From the NCBI GenBank assembly GCA_022510615.1, contig JAFLTC010000008.1, positions 1 through 64,000 of the forward strand: 64,000 nt of DNA, given 5' to 3'. The DNA comes from Lachnospiraceae bacterium. Lineage in GTDB: Bacteria; Bacillota; Clostridia; Lachnospirales; Lachnospiraceae. Position 1 is the first letter of the stretch; each line of letters begins with the position of its first letter. A program made the translations under genes and the position numbers. A model generated the notes under the pieces. It searched no databases. It was not told the origin of the DNA and saw only the letters and a list, made by a program, of their open reading frames with translations. Of the stretch, positions 20,273 to 31,192 are shown piece after piece.

Positions 20273-20749
20273 TTACGAGTATTTCAGACGGTCCGGTGTG
20301 AGACGCATGAGCACCTCATCAATGAATTTCTCTGCCAGATATTTTGCCATGGGAAGATTTATATCCAGATAATTGCCACAACACTCCGGCGCAGCCCCCG
20401 GCACTTCCCCTTCAAAGTTTTTGATAAATCCAAACATTTCCCTCATAAGGGGAACAATCTCATCCGACTCATAGTCACCGGAAAGAAGCAGATAAAAGCC
20501 GGTGCGGCACCCCATCGGTCCAAAGTAGATTACCTTATCTCCCATCTCAGCATGGTTTCGTAAAAAGGTAGCCCCCAAATGCTCGATGGTATGAACTTCC
20601 GCCGTATTCATGACCGGTTCAAAATTCGGTCTGGTCATCCGAATATCAAAGGTTGTCACATTGTCATTGCCGATGGAATCCTTTCTGCTGACATAAATAC
20701 CCGGTAACAGTTTCATGTGGTCCACAGTAAAGCTTGCTATTGTTTCCAT
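20273..20749 (-). CDS. luxS: S-ribosylhomocysteine lyase (AI-2 synthase)
   Basis: METIASFTVDHMKLLPGIYVSR, HTIEHLGATFLRNH, GPMGCRTGFYLL. Start moved inside the longer ORF. Confidence 0.96.
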   Translation of the reverse strand: METIASFTVDHMKLLPGIYVSRKDSIGNDNVTTFDIRMTRPNFEPVMNTAEVHTIEHLGATFLRNHAEMGDKVIYFGPMGCRTGFYLLLSGDYESDEIVPLMREMFGFIKNFEGEVPGAAPECCGNYLDINLPMAKYLAEKFIDEVLMRLTPDRLKYS

Positions 20750-20762
20750 TACAAAATCCTCC

Positions 20763-22004
20763 TTATTCCATATCATAATATACATTTGGCTGCCGTTCCG
20801 GCAACAGGGAATGAATCAAATCCAATACATGGCTGGATGCATTCCCGTCGTCCACGGAATTATATTTTTCTATGAACTTCTGATACCGCTCCTCATAAAT
20901 AGAAGCATCATAATTCCGGATATCCTCTACTAACTGCTCCGTGGTGGAGGATATTGGTCCCGGCATTTCCTTCCTATAGCTGAAATAAAAACCTCTCAAT
21001 TCATTTTTATACTTATAAAAATCATAGGCAAAAAAGAAAATCGGACGCCGTAATATACTAAAGTCAAACATAACCGAGGAGTAATCGGTTATGAGAATAT
21101 CCGACACTAAAAATAACTCCGCAATGTCCCGGCTCTGATCAAAATGATAAATAAAGCCTTGATAGGGCGACCAATCCACCGCATCCATAATGAGATAATG
21201 GTACTTGACAATCATAATGTAATCGCCACTCAGCTCTTTTTGCAGCGTTTCAAAGGAAATCTGCGGCCGGAACTCGTACTTATTATCCTCAGAAAACTCA
21301 TCATCCCGCCAGGTCGGTGCATACAAAATCACCTTCTTGTCCAAAGGCAGTCCCAGCTTTTTCCGATATCTTCTTACTGCCTCCGGCGTATTTTCACGGA
21401 ACAGTATGTCATTTCTCGGATACCCGATTTCCAGCATTTCCTTTTTAAAATCAAAGGCTCTGCGGAAAGTTTCCGTGGAAAATGGATTTTGGGAAATGAG
21501 ATAGTCCCATGTCTCTACGTTTTTCATAAAGTGTTTCTTGTAAGTCTCAATATCGCTCTCGCCCACCATAAATACATCTTCCATATCCAGTGCCAGCTTT
21601 TTTAACGGTGTTCCATGCCATGTCTGGATATAATAGGTACCCTTTCTTCGGACTAACCACTCCGGCTGTCTCGTGTCAAAAACCCAGACCTTCGCTGTTA
21701 CCATATAGTACAGATACCGCATACGTCCATACCGTACCTGCCGACTCATACCGGGAATACTATATTTTTCTTTTTCGAAAAACCAGATACAGTCCCATTT
21801 TGTGTCATAGCCATTGGCGACCAGATATTCGTAAATATGCTTTGGATTACCGGCATAGCTTTTTCCGAGGCTGCTGTCAAATACAATCCGGTTCTTTTTT
21901 ACCGGCAAAATCCAGCACATGAGACGGTAAAACAAAACCACCAGTCCCTTTGTCGCCTTATAGAGCCATTTGCCCACTATGGTCTCCCCTTTCTTCCCTT
22001 GCAT
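20763..22004 (-). CDS. CDP-glycerol glycerophosphotransferase (TagF-like) family protein
   Basis: TWHGTPLKKLALDMED, GYPRNDILF, VILYAPTWRDDEF, ITDYSSVMFD; TagF domain only. Confidence 0.9.
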   Translation of the reverse strand: MQGKKGETIVGKWLYKATKGLVVLFYRLMCWILPVKKNRIVFDSSLGKSYAGNPKHIYEYLVANGYDTKWDCIWFFEKEKYSIPGMSRQVRYGRMRYLYYMVTAKVWVFDTRQPEWLVRRKGTYYIQTWHGTPLKKLALDMEDVFMVGESDIETYKKHFMKNVETWDYLISQNPFSTETFRRAFDFKKEMLEIGYPRNDILFRENTPEAVRRYRKKLGLPLDKKVILYAPTWRDDEFSEDNKYEFRPQISFETLQKELSGDYIMIVKYHYLIMDAVDWSPYQGFIYHFDQSRDIAELFLVSDILITDYSSVMFDFSILRRPIFFFAYDFYKYKNELRGFYFSYRKEMPGPISSTTEQLVEDIRNYDASIYEERYQKFIEKYNSVDDGNASSHVLDLIHSLLPERQPNVYYDME

Positions 22005-24219
22005 TTTCACCCGTTCCCCCTTCACGCTCTCCAAATACTTTTTCAATCACCCGCTCTGAGGCTCTCCCGTCATCCACATGACAAAACCGGTTATAAAATT
22101 CCTCATAGCGCGTATGATACTGCTCCTTTATTTCCTCCAGCCGGTGAAGCGCTTCTATCAGCTCCTCATTGGTACGCACTACCGGTCCGGGAAGTTCTTT
22201 ATCCATATCAATATAAAGCCCCCGAATTTCATCGGCATATTCCTCATAATCATAGGTAAAAAAGAAAATCGGGCGTTTCAGATTGGCAAAGTCAAAAAAC
22301 ACCGAGGAATAATCCGTAATACATATATCCGATGCCAGATACAACCGGGACACGTCCTCATACTGGCTTCCATTATACACAAAGCCCTCTTGTGCGGATA
22401 AGTCTAACATATCGGCAATGTAGTAATGAGTGCGAAGTAGCAGCACAGTGTCACTGCCAAATTCCTCCCGCAGCCCCTCCAAATTAAGAGCCAGTGTAAA
22501 ACTGTATTTTCCTACGCCGATGGGTTGGTTATCCCGCCAGGTCGGTGCATACAAAATGACCCGCTTGTCAAGGGGAATACCAAGCTCTTTTTTCACTTCC
22601 GCTGCAATTTCTTCCTTGTTATCTGCATATAAAATATCGTTTCGCGGATATCCATACTCCAGTATCTGACTTCGTTCATAGCCAAAGGCACGCTCAAATA
22701 CATCCGTGGAAAAACGGTTTGCCGACACAAGATAATTCCACTCTTTTCCCTGTTCATAAAAGACTGCCTTTAAGTTTTGATTTGAGGTGTAAACATCCTC
22801 CAAATCAAAGGCAAGCTTCTTTAACGGTGTTCCGTGCCATGTTTCCAAAAAGACGACCCCTTCCCTTTTTTTACACCAGGAAGGCTGCCTCACATTAAAG
22901 ATACGGTAACCGCATCTTGTCATATAATACACATAGCGAAGGCTGTTCAGTCTGCAAACCGTATGCTTTCCGGTCTGCTTTAACGCTCCTGACTGCTCAT
23001 TTAAAATCCAGATATAACGGTATTTATCGCCTCTTGTTTTCTGCAAATATTCATATAAATATTTCGGACTGTCCGAATAGCTTTTCCCGAAAAAGCTCTC
23101 AAATAACACCCAGTTCTTTTTCACCGGCAAGCGTCTGAATATCAAGTGCTCGATGACCCGATACCACTGAATCTTACTGCCAAACAACCCTTTTTTCTTT
23201 GTCACCACCGTGTGGCAACGACTGGCAAACCGGGAAAGCCTGTAATGTCCGGCACAAAACAAACGCAGCTTCCTTCGCAAAAAGAAGGGAAATTCCCTAA
23301 ATTCCCTTGTTATTTTTTTTCTTTCCGGTATCCCCCGAAGAGCCCTCCGGTATCTTCCCGCCTCACTGTCAGAAATAATTTTCGGATAACGGGATAGGAA
23401 AAAGTGAATCAGACTTCGGGACAGCAAATATTTCAGTTCTCCGTCTTCTTCCTTTAAAAACTCCAGCGATCGCTCATAGCAGGTAATAAATTCCCCGCCA
23501 CAGCCTCTATCCTCCTGCTGGGACAGTGCCGGCAGATGAATCCGGTCGTTCCGACAGCGTGCCACATACAGGCTGTCTGTTTCCGCCCACATTTTTCCTC
23601 TGGCAGCCTTTAATACCCGCAGGACAAAGCTCATATCGCTGTAATGCTTCGCCTCCGTATCAAAGGTAATGCCGCACTCTTGCAATAATTCTCTGCGTAT
23701 GAGCAGATGCTGGGCGGAAAAATTTTCCCGGAAGCGTTCTTCTAAAGCCGCCCCCTCCAAAAAAACAATTCCCTCCAGCCTTGTTTCCTGTGTTGCCGAC
23801 TTAAAATCAAAATTGCAGGGGCGAAACCAGCTACTGTATTTATTTCCAGTTACCATCAGGGCGTTTTTCTCCTCCGCCAGTTTCAGAAGACGGGGTAACG
23901 CCTCCTCCAATAGATAATCATCACAGTCAATAAAATAAACATAGTCTCCCGTTGCCTTGGAAAGTCCTATGTTCCGGCAGAAAGCGACACCAAAGGGCTC
24001 GTCCTTCTCTATGGTGTCCGCCCCTTTTGTCACCTTTTCTGCAGAATAAATCTGAACCTGACTGTTTACAGAAACAGCCTCCGGCACATAATCTCCTCCC
24101 TTATCACAGATCAGAAGAATTTCATAATCCGTCAGCTCCTGCTGTTCAAGGCTTGCTACACAGTCCTCCAGATATGCCGGTCCTTTCCAATAAGGAAGCA
24201 CTATGCTTATCTTACACAT
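21958..24219 (-). CDS. GT2 glycosyltransferase + CDP-glycerol glycerophosphotransferase (TagF-like) fusion, copy 1
   Basis: N-terminal KISIVLPYWKG...VYFIDCDDYLLE (GT-A) and C-terminal TWHGTPLKKLAFDLED, ITDYSSVFFD (TagF). Confidence 0.9.
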   Translation of the reverse strand: MCKISIVLPYWKGPAYLEDCVASLEQQELTDYEILLICDKGGDYVPEAVSVNSQVQIYSAEKVTKGADTIEKDEPFGVAFCRNIGLSKATGDYVYFIDCDDYLLEEALPRLLKLAEEKNALMVTGNKYSSWFRPCNFDFKSATQETRLEGIVFLEGAALEERFRENFSAQHLLIRRELLQECGITFDTEAKHYSDMSFVLRVLKAARGKMWAETDSLYVARCRNDRIHLPALSQQEDRGCGGEFITCYERSLEFLKEEDGELKYLLSRSLIHFFLSRYPKIISDSEAGRYRRALRGIPERKKITREFREFPFFLRRKLRLFCAGHYRLSRFASRCHTVVTKKKGLFGSKIQWYRVIEHLIFRRLPVKKNWVLFESFFGKSYSDSPKYLYEYLQKTRGDKYRYIWILNEQSGALKQTGKHTVCRLNSLRYVYYMTRCGYRIFNVRQPSWCKKREGVVFLETWHGTPLKKLAFDLEDVYTSNQNLKAVFYEQGKEWNYLVSANRFSTDVFERAFGYERSQILEYGYPRNDILYADNKEEIAAEVKKELGIPLDKRVILYAPTWRDNQPIGVGKYSFTLALNLEGLREEFGSDTVLLLRTHYYIADMLDLSAQEGFVYNGSQYEDVSRLYLASDICITDYSSVFFDFANLKRPIFFFTYDYEEYADEIRGLYIDMDKELPGPVVRTNEELIEALHRLEEIKEQYHTRYEEFYNRFCHVDDGRASERVIEKVFGEREGGTGENAREERGDHSGQMAL

Positions 24220-24230
24220 GGCATTGTCTC

Positions 24231-26435
24231 CTATTTTCCAAATACGGTTTCTATAATTCGTTCTGCCGCATGGCCATCGTCCACACTACAAAATCTCCGG
24301 TAAAATTCCTCATAGCGGTCATGGTAAGTCTCATTGATGGCATCCATATTGTGCAGCGCTTCCACAACAGCTTCATTGGTGCGCAGAACCGGTCCCGGCA
24401 GTTCCTTTTCCATATCAATATACAGGCCCCTGATTTCATCTGCATAGGACTCGTAATCGTAAGTGAAGAATAAAATCGGGCGTTTTAAGTTGGCATAATC
24501 GAAAAATACCGAGGAATAGTCGGTGATACAAATATCCGACGCCAGATACAACCGGGATACATCCTCATACTTGCTTCCATTATATACGAAGCCCTTATAG
24601 CCGGACAAGTCTACGATATCCGCAATGTGATAATGGGTGCGGAGCAAAATTACACTGTCTTCGCTGAATTCCCGGCGCATCAAATCCAAATCCATGGCCA
24701 GATGGAATTTATAGCGTCCCTTCCCATAAAACTGGTCGTCCCGCCAGGTCGGTGCATAAAGGATGACACGCTTGTCCTCCGGTATACCAAACTCCTTTTT
24801 TACCTCTGCAGCAATCTCTTCCCGGTTATCCGCATAGAGAATATCATTTCTCGGATAACCGTATTCCAGAATTTTATCCCGGTTATACACAAAGGCTCGT
24901 TCAAAAACATCGGTAGAAAATTCATTGGCAGATACCAGATAGTCCCACTCTCTTGCCTGCTCATAAAACTGCATTTTATGGTTCTGACTGGCAGCAAAAA
25001 TATCATCCAAATCAAAAGCCAGACGCTTTAGCGGCGTACCATGCCAGGTCTGTAAAAAGATTACTCCGGGACGCTTCTTACACCACATTGGCTGGCGCAC
25101 ATTGAATATCCGGTAGCCGCTCCGGGCCGCATAATATATATATCGCAGACTATACATCTTGCAACGGGTATACTTTCCCGTCTTTTTCAAATCCGGGGAA
25201 TTCCGGTTCAGTACCCAGATATAACGATACTTATCCCCTCTGGTTTTCTTCAGATATTCATAGAGATATTTCGGACTGTCCGAATAACTCTTGCCGAAAA
25301 AACTTTCTATAAAAATCCAGTCATGCCGGATGGACATTTTCCTGAAAATATATTTTTCCAGCATCAGGTACCACTGGATTTTACTGCCAAACAACCCATT
25401 TTTCTTTCTCAATCTGGTACTTATCTTACTGACAGGTTTTGCTAAACGGTATTTGCCCCGACGCACAAAACCCATCTCCAACCGCTCCAGCCGCCGAAAT
25501 TCCTTCGTCAGGTTTTTCCAGTCCGGCATCTTTTGCATGGCTTTTGTGTAACGCACTGCCTGCTCTCCTCGAATCTGTCCCGGGAATTTACTCAGGGAAA
25601 ACCGCACTAAAGACCGGTCTAATATCTGTCTCAGCACCGCATCCTTTTGGGTAAGAAACTCCAGGGAACGGCTGTAGGAATCCATAAATTCACGTCCTCG
25701 ACCGGAAGACTTTTTCTGTGACAGAGCCGGCAGATGAATTCGGTCATTGTGGTGGCGCCATACATACAGGCTGTCACCGTCCAACCACATCTGCTCTCCG
25801 GCAGCCTGCAAGGCCTGTACCACAAAGCGCATGTCACTGTAATAGGTAATCTCCTCATCAAATTCTATTCCCTTCTCCAGCAGAAACTTCCGCTGTATCA
25901 AAAGATGCTGGACAGAGAACATTGCTACAAAACGATCGGACAAAGCCTGTCCTGTCATTTGTTGAATTCCCTGAATAAAGGTCTCCTGAGTTCCTCTGTC
26001 AAAGTTAAAATTAGCTGGCTTAAACCATGAACTATATTTATTTCCCGTAGTAATCAGAGCGGCCTTTTCCTCTGCCAGTGCAACAAGACGGTTAAGCGCT
26101 CCCTCCAACAGATAATCATCACAATCGATAAAGTAGACATATTTTCCCGTGGCCTTTGCTATACCAATATTCCGGCAACAAGCCACACCAAGGGGAGCAT
26201 CTTCGTCAATTTCCTCCTCACCAGCCGAGATTTTATCCTCCTGCCGTTCCTCGATGGCATGGTATACCATCACCTGCGGTTTTTCAGTCACCGAAGTCGG
26301 AACCTCCTGACCACCCCTGTCATTTACCACAATAATTTCATAGTCCGACAGTTGCTGGTCCTCAATGCTCTCCACACATTCTTCGAGATAGATCTGTCCC
26401 TGCAGATAGGGAATAATAATACTTATCTTCGACAT
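24231..26435 (-). CDS. GT2 + TagF-like fusion, copy 2
   Basis: KISIIIPYLQG...YFIDCDDYLLE and TWHGTPLKRLAFDLDD, ITDYSSVFFD. Confidence 0.9.
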   Translation of the reverse strand: MSKISIIIPYLQGQIYLEECVESIEDQQLSDYEIIVVNDRGGQEVPTSVTEKPQVMVYHAIEERQEDKISAGEEEIDEDAPLGVACCRNIGIAKATGKYVYFIDCDDYLLEGALNRLVALAEEKAALITTGNKYSSWFKPANFNFDRGTQETFIQGIQQMTGQALSDRFVAMFSVQHLLIQRKFLLEKGIEFDEEITYYSDMRFVVQALQAAGEQMWLDGDSLYVWRHHNDRIHLPALSQKKSSGRGREFMDSYSRSLEFLTQKDAVLRQILDRSLVRFSLSKFPGQIRGEQAVRYTKAMQKMPDWKNLTKEFRRLERLEMGFVRRGKYRLAKPVSKISTRLRKKNGLFGSKIQWYLMLEKYIFRKMSIRHDWIFIESFFGKSYSDSPKYLYEYLKKTRGDKYRYIWVLNRNSPDLKKTGKYTRCKMYSLRYIYYAARSGYRIFNVRQPMWCKKRPGVIFLQTWHGTPLKRLAFDLDDIFAASQNHKMQFYEQAREWDYLVSANEFSTDVFERAFVYNRDKILEYGYPRNDILYADNREEIAAEVKKEFGIPEDKRVILYAPTWRDDQFYGKGRYKFHLAMDLDLMRREFSEDSVILLRTHYHIADIVDLSGYKGFVYNGSKYEDVSRLYLASDICITDYSSVFFDYANLKRPILFFTYDYESYADEIRGLYIDMEKELPGPVLRTNEAVVEALHNMDAINETYHDRYEEFYRRFCSVDDGHAAERIIETVFGK

Positions 26436-26447
26436 AGTTACACTCTC

Positions 26448-28703
26448 CTATTTTCCGAATACCGTCTCCACCACCTTGCGGGTAGCATTTCCATCTTCCC
26501 AGGCACAGTATTTCTCGTAAAATCTATCGTATTTCTCTTTGTACTGTTTTTCAATCTCCGGCAGATTTCGCAGAGCATTCAGTACCTCATCCGTGTCAAA
26601 CAACATTGGTCCCGGCAGCTCCTCCTCTACGTCCACATAAAAGCCGCGCAGGACGCTCCGATATTTTTCCAGGTCATAAGTAAAAAACAACATCGGCCTT
26701 CTCAGGTTTGCATAGTCAAAAAACACAGAGGAATAATCGGTAATCAGCACATCGGAAATGAGATACAGTCTCGCAATATCATTGTACTGACTTACATTAT
26801 AGGCAAAACCGTCATAGGGCGACAAATCCAGATTATCCACGACAAAATAATGGGTACGCAGAAGAAGCACATATTCATCCCCCAACTCCCGCTTCAATTT
26901 ATCCATATCCAGCTGCAGGGTAAATTTGTACTGAGCCGAAGCATAAAATTCATCGTCCCGCCAGGTCGGCGCATACAAAATCACTTTCTTTTTCTGGTCG
27001 ATACCAAGCTCATTCTTGATTTCTGCCGTCAGGGCAGATTTGTCTTCCAGATGGAGAATATCGTTGCGGGGATATCCGGTTTCCAGCATTTTTCCATCAT
27101 ACATGAAAGCATGTCGGAATACCTCCTCAGAAAACTTGTTTGGTGCCACAAGATAGTCCCAGGAACGGGTCTGAATATAAAACTGCTTTTTGTAAAGAGG
27201 AGAAGCCGTCGTCACCTCATCCATATCAAATACCAGTTTTTTCAGAGGCGTGCCATGCCAGGTCTCCAAAAAGACATTGCCCTTCCTCTTGATGAAGTAC
27301 TGGGGCTGGCGGCCGTTAAATACAATGTATTTTACCCGGGCCATATAGTAAAAATACCGAAGGCTGAACCGTATTACCTTTTTCGACGGATACGGCAGTT
27401 TTTCCTCCCTCTTTCTTTTCCTGCTGGAAAAAATCCAGACATATTTATATTCCCCCGGATAGTTCTGGTTCAAATACTCAAATATGTATTTCGGGCTGTC
27501 CGAGTAGTTCCTTCCAAAAAAACTCTCCAAAAGTACCACATTATCCATCATTTTCATCCGGCTGAACACCTTGCGGTACAAATACTTGCGCAGGGCTGAG
27601 CGGCTTGTCAGGACACGGCACAGGGTCTGAAGAGAACTGTGGCGGCTGACCCGCTTTGCAATTTTTGCAGGCGCCTCTTTTGCCGATGCCTTCAACAGAC
27701 GTCGGGTATAAACCATGGATCTCTTTTTGGCAGCCCTGGTAATCAGGGGCAGACATTTGGATGCCTGATTATAAATCTCCTTGGCATCTTTTTGGTCAGC
27801 CGTAATATAAAAAGGTGCAATCTTTTTTGCATAATATTTGATAAATTTGCGGTCCAGTCCAATTTCTGCTTCCTCCCGTCCCTGCACGAGCTCCTTCATT
27901 GTCAAATAGGCACGTATTCCCTCAGAGAGCTTCTTTTTATCATCCAAAATCTGGCTCAGAGATGGCAGATTAATCGGATCATTGTGTTTTCTCTTAATAT
28001 AGAGGATTTTGGGAACAAATCCTATATTCTCCGTGCCGCACAGCAGTAACATAGCATACGGCAAATCGGCATAGTAGGTATAATCCTCCTCAAACAGGTA
28101 ACCCCTCTCCTGAATATATTCCTTGCGTACTAACATTCCCAAAACGGTGATATCCTGAAAGAAAGAACAGTTATGAAACAGCATATGAAAGGTCTGCAGC
28201 CATTCACTGTCCGGTTCCTGCAGCTCCGGCCCATCATAATCCGCCTCAAAATCTGGTTCCTCATCGTCCTCCTCAATGCTCTTGCCGGTATTCTGTGCAT
28301 AGAGCTGCTTACCATTATCGTAATACACTCTCCGTCCATACCAGGTATTAGCATGTTTTGCACACACCACGTCTTTTCCCTCCGCCTGGGCCAGCATCTC
28401 CTCCAGCGCATAGGTTTCCAGATAGTCGTCACAGTCCAGAAACAGCACGTACTCACCCTGGCTGTTCCGGATACCCATATTCCGGGCTACGGCGGTACCC
28501 TGTCCTTCCGTCAGTTCCAATACCGTCAGCGGAAACGGACTCTCTTTCACCCGCTCCCTCAGTTCAAGGACAGCTTCACTGTCACAGTGGTCACAGACAA
28601 CAATGGCCTCTAAATCCTGAACGGTCTGGTCTGCCAGACTGTCCAGACAGTCTCCAATATATTTTTTCTCATTATGATAGGGAATGATGACACTGACTTT
28701 CAC
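26448..28703 (-). CDS. GT2 + TagF-like fusion, copy 3
   Basis: KVSVIIPYHNEKKYIGDCLDSL...VLFLDCDDYLE and TWHGTPLKKLVFDMDE, ITDYSSVFFD. Confidence 0.9.
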   Translation of the reverse strand: MKVSVIIPYHNEKKYIGDCLDSLADQTVQDLEAIVVCDHCDSEAVLELRERVKESPFPLTVLELTEGQGTAVARNMGIRNSQGEYVLFLDCDDYLETYALEEMLAQAEGKDVVCAKHANTWYGRRVYYDNGKQLYAQNTGKSIEEDDEEPDFEADYDGPELQEPDSEWLQTFHMLFHNCSFFQDITVLGMLVRKEYIQERGYLFEEDYTYYADLPYAMLLLCGTENIGFVPKILYIKRKHNDPINLPSLSQILDDKKKLSEGIRAYLTMKELVQGREEAEIGLDRKFIKYYAKKIAPFYITADQKDAKEIYNQASKCLPLITRAAKKRSMVYTRRLLKASAKEAPAKIAKRVSRHSSLQTLCRVLTSRSALRKYLYRKVFSRMKMMDNVVLLESFFGRNYSDSPKYIFEYLNQNYPGEYKYVWIFSSRKRKREEKLPYPSKKVIRFSLRYFYYMARVKYIVFNGRQPQYFIKRKGNVFLETWHGTPLKKLVFDMDEVTTASPLYKKQFYIQTRSWDYLVAPNKFSEEVFRHAFMYDGKMLETGYPRNDILHLEDKSALTAEIKNELGIDQKKKVILYAPTWRDDEFYASAQYKFTLQLDMDKLKRELGDEYVLLLRTHYFVVDNLDLSPYDGFAYNVSQYNDIARLYLISDVLITDYSSVFFDYANLRRPMLFFTYDLEKYRSVLRGFYVDVEEELPGPMLFDTDEVLNALRNLPEIEKQYKEKYDRFYEKYCAWEDGNATRKVVETVFGK

Positions 28704-28747
28704 TTGTTACCCTCCATCTCTGTAATAATAGGAATCCGGTTTATGGT

Positions 28748-31156
28748 TTATTTTACTACGATATTGATAATACGGCCCGGAACATAAATTTCTTTCACAA
28801 TATTTTTACCTTCCAGTTTGTCCGCTATGGCCTCTTTCCCGGCAGCCAATGCTTCCTCCTTGGAGGCATCAATGGCGATGGAGACAGTTCCGCGTACCTT
28901 GCCATTTACCTGTACGCCGATTTCCTGCACTTGTTCCACGGTCTTTGCCTCGTCATATGCCGGCCATGCGCTCTGGTACAGTCTTCCCTCATAATTCATA
29001 AGACTCCACAATTCCTCGGTAATGTGCGGAGCCACCGGGTTCAAAAGAATCAGTAACGTCTTAAATTCATCCCGGGTTACCGTACCTTCTTTATAAAAGT
29101 CATTAATCAATGCCATCATGGCGGCAATGGCCGTATTATATTTTAAAGATTCAAAGTCATTACTTACCTTCTTGATGGTCTGATGCATTTTGGTTTCCAT
29201 GGAAGCGCGGTAACCGGTTTCCTCCGTTACCATATCCTTTAACTTCCATACACGATCCAGAAAACGGCGGCATCCTTTTACGCCGTCATCGGACCAGGCA
29301 GCGGCGGCATCAAAAGCTCCGATAAACATTTCATAAGTACGAAGAGTATCGGCCCCGTAATCACGAATAATATCGTCAGGATTGACAACATTACCACGGG
29401 ACTTACTCATCTTCTCGCCGTTTTCTCCCAGAATCATACCATGGGAGGTTCTCTTCTGATATGGTTCCTTTGTCGGCACAACGCCCTGATCGTACAAAAA
29501 CTTATGCCAGAAACGGGAGTACAGAAGATGCAGGGTAGTATGCTCCATACCACCATTATACCAGTCTATCGGCAACCAGTATTTCAGTGCTTCTTGACTT
29601 GCCAGCGCCTCTTTGTTTTTCGGGTCAATATAGCGGAGGAAATACCAGGAAGAACCTGCCCACTGAGGCATGGTATCCGTTTCTCTTTCCGCCTTTCCAC
29701 CACAACAAGGACAGGTGGTTTCTACCCAGGATCGGATATTGGCAATCGGGGACTCCCCATTATCCGTCGGCATATAATTATCTACTTCCGGCAATTCCAG
29801 AGGAAGTTCCTCCTCCGGCACCGGAACATAACCACATTTTTCACATTTTACAATCGGAATCGGCTCACCCCAGTAACGCTGTCTGGAAAATACCCAGTCC
29901 CGGAGCTTAAAGTTTTTCTTCGCCGTTCCCACGCCTTCCTTTGTCAGCCATTCCACAATAGCTTCCTTCGCTTCCGCCACGGATTTTCCGCTTAAAAAGC
30001 CGGAATTAACAAGAGTTCCTGTCGCCACATCCGTAAAGGCCTCCTCTTCTACATTTCCACCGGCAATTACTTCAATAATCGGAAGGTCAAACTTTTTAGC
30101 AAATTCCCAGTCACGGGTATCGTGGGCCGGTACCGCCATAATCGCACCGGTTCCATAGCTCATCAGTACATAGTCGGAAACCCAGACAGGGATTTCCTTT
30201 CCGTTTACCGGATTCACTGCACTAAGTCCATCAATGGCCACACCGGTTTTATCCTTGGCAAGTTCTGTCCGCTCAAAATCCGATTTTCTTGCTGCCTGTT
30301 CCCGATACTCCACAATGGCATCCCAGTTCTTAATCTCATCTTTATATTTGTCCAGATACGGATGCTCCGGTGATACAACCATGTAAGTAACACCAAATAA
30401 GGTATCCGGTCTGGTTGTATAAATTCTCAACTTTTCCTCTTTGTCTTTCAGAGCAAAGTCTACCTCTGCCCCGTGAGAACGTCCAATCCAGTTTTTCTGG
30501 GATACTTTGACACGCTCAATATAATCCAGTCCGTCCAAATCGTCAATGAGCTGATCCGCATATTCTGTAATTTTTAACATCCACTGACTCTTTACTTTCC
30601 GGACAACCGGACTGCCACAGCGCTCACAGACGCCGTTTACCACTTCCTCATTGGCGAGTCCGCATTTACAGGACGTACACCAGTTAATCGGCATCTCTGT
30701 CTTATAAGCAAGCCCTGCTTTATATAATTTCAGAAAAATCCACTGGGTCCATTTGTAATATTCCGGGTCCGTCGTATTGACTTCCCTCTCCCAGTCAAAG
30801 GAATAGCCTAACGCCTGTAGCTGCTTCTTAAAACGCCCAACGTTATTTTTCGTCACTTCCTTTGGATGCACTTTATTTTTAATGGCATAGTTTTCGGTCG
30901 GAAGACCAAACGCATCCCAACCCATTGGATACAGAACATTATATCCCTGCATTCTTCTTTTTCTCGCTACGATATCAAGGGCTGTATATGGTCTTGGGTG
31001 CCCCACATGAAGTCCCTGTCCCGATGGGTAGGGAAACTCTACCAGGGCGTAATATTTCGGCTTTGTAAAATCATCGGTAGCCTGAAATGCTTTTTCCTCC
31101 TCCCAGACCTTCTGCCATTTCTTTTCAATCTCTTTTGGATTATAACTCTGACTCAT
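28748..31156 (-). CDS. leuS: Leucyl-tRNA synthetase
   Basis: [18 protein letters not shown] (HIGH region), MSKSRGN (KMSKS), editing domain. Start at [15 protein letters not shown]. Confidence 0.97.
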   Translation of the reverse strand: MSQSYNPKEIEKKWQKVWEEEKAFQATDDFTKPKYYALVEFPYPSGQGLHVGHPRPYTALDIVARKRRMQGYNVLYPMGWDAFGLPTENYAIKNKVHPKEVTKNNVGRFKKQLQALGYSFDWEREVNTTDPEYYKWTQWIFLKLYKAGLAYKTEMPINWCTSCKCGLANEEVVNGVCERCGSPVVRKVKSQWMLKITEYADQLIDDLDGLDYIERVKVSQKNWIGRSHGAEVDFALKDKEEKLRIYTTRPDTLFGVTYMVVSPEHPYLDKYKDEIKNWDAIVEYREQAARKSDFERTELAKDKTGVAIDGLSAVNPVNGKEIPVWVSDYVLMSYGTGAIMAVPAHDTRDWEFAKKFDLPIIEVIAGGNVEEEAFTDVATGTLVNSGFLSGKSVAEAKEAIVEWLTKEGVGTAKKNFKLRDWVFSRQRYWGEPIPIVKCEKCGYVPVPEEELPLELPEVDNYMPTDNGESPIANIRSWVETTCPCCGGKAERETDTMPQWAGSSWYFLRYIDPKNKEALASQEALKYWLPIDWYNGGMEHTTLHLLYSRFWHKFLYDQGVVPTKEPYQKRTSHGMILGENGEKMSKSRGNVVNPDDIIRDYGADTLRTYEMFIGAFDAAAAWSDDGVKGCRRFLDRVWKLKDMVTEETGYRASMETKMHQTIKKVSNDFESLKYNTAIAAMMALINDFYKEGTVTRDEFKTLLILLNPVAPHITEELWSLMNYEGRLYQSAWPAYDEAKTVEQVQEIGVQVNGKVRGTVSIAIDASKEEALAAGKEAIADKLEGKNIVKEIYVPGRIINIVVK

Positions 31157-31192
31157 ATTCTTCCTCATTTCTGCGGGTGCTCGCCGCTGATG

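Noticed and set aside
19547-20749. Toxin-antitoxin interpretation of the small overlapping gene pair
   Set aside because: No DNA-binding or toxin motif visible, and overlap plus small size alone do not support it.
26259-27599. 446 aa ORF on the + strand
   Set aside because: Entirely antisense to the GT2+TagF fusion copy 3; low-complexity, no domain, no SD. A by-product of codon bias on the true strand.
28704-31192. T-box leader upstream of leuS
   Set aside because: Only ~36 bp separate leuS from the upstream gene, with no T-box-like structure.
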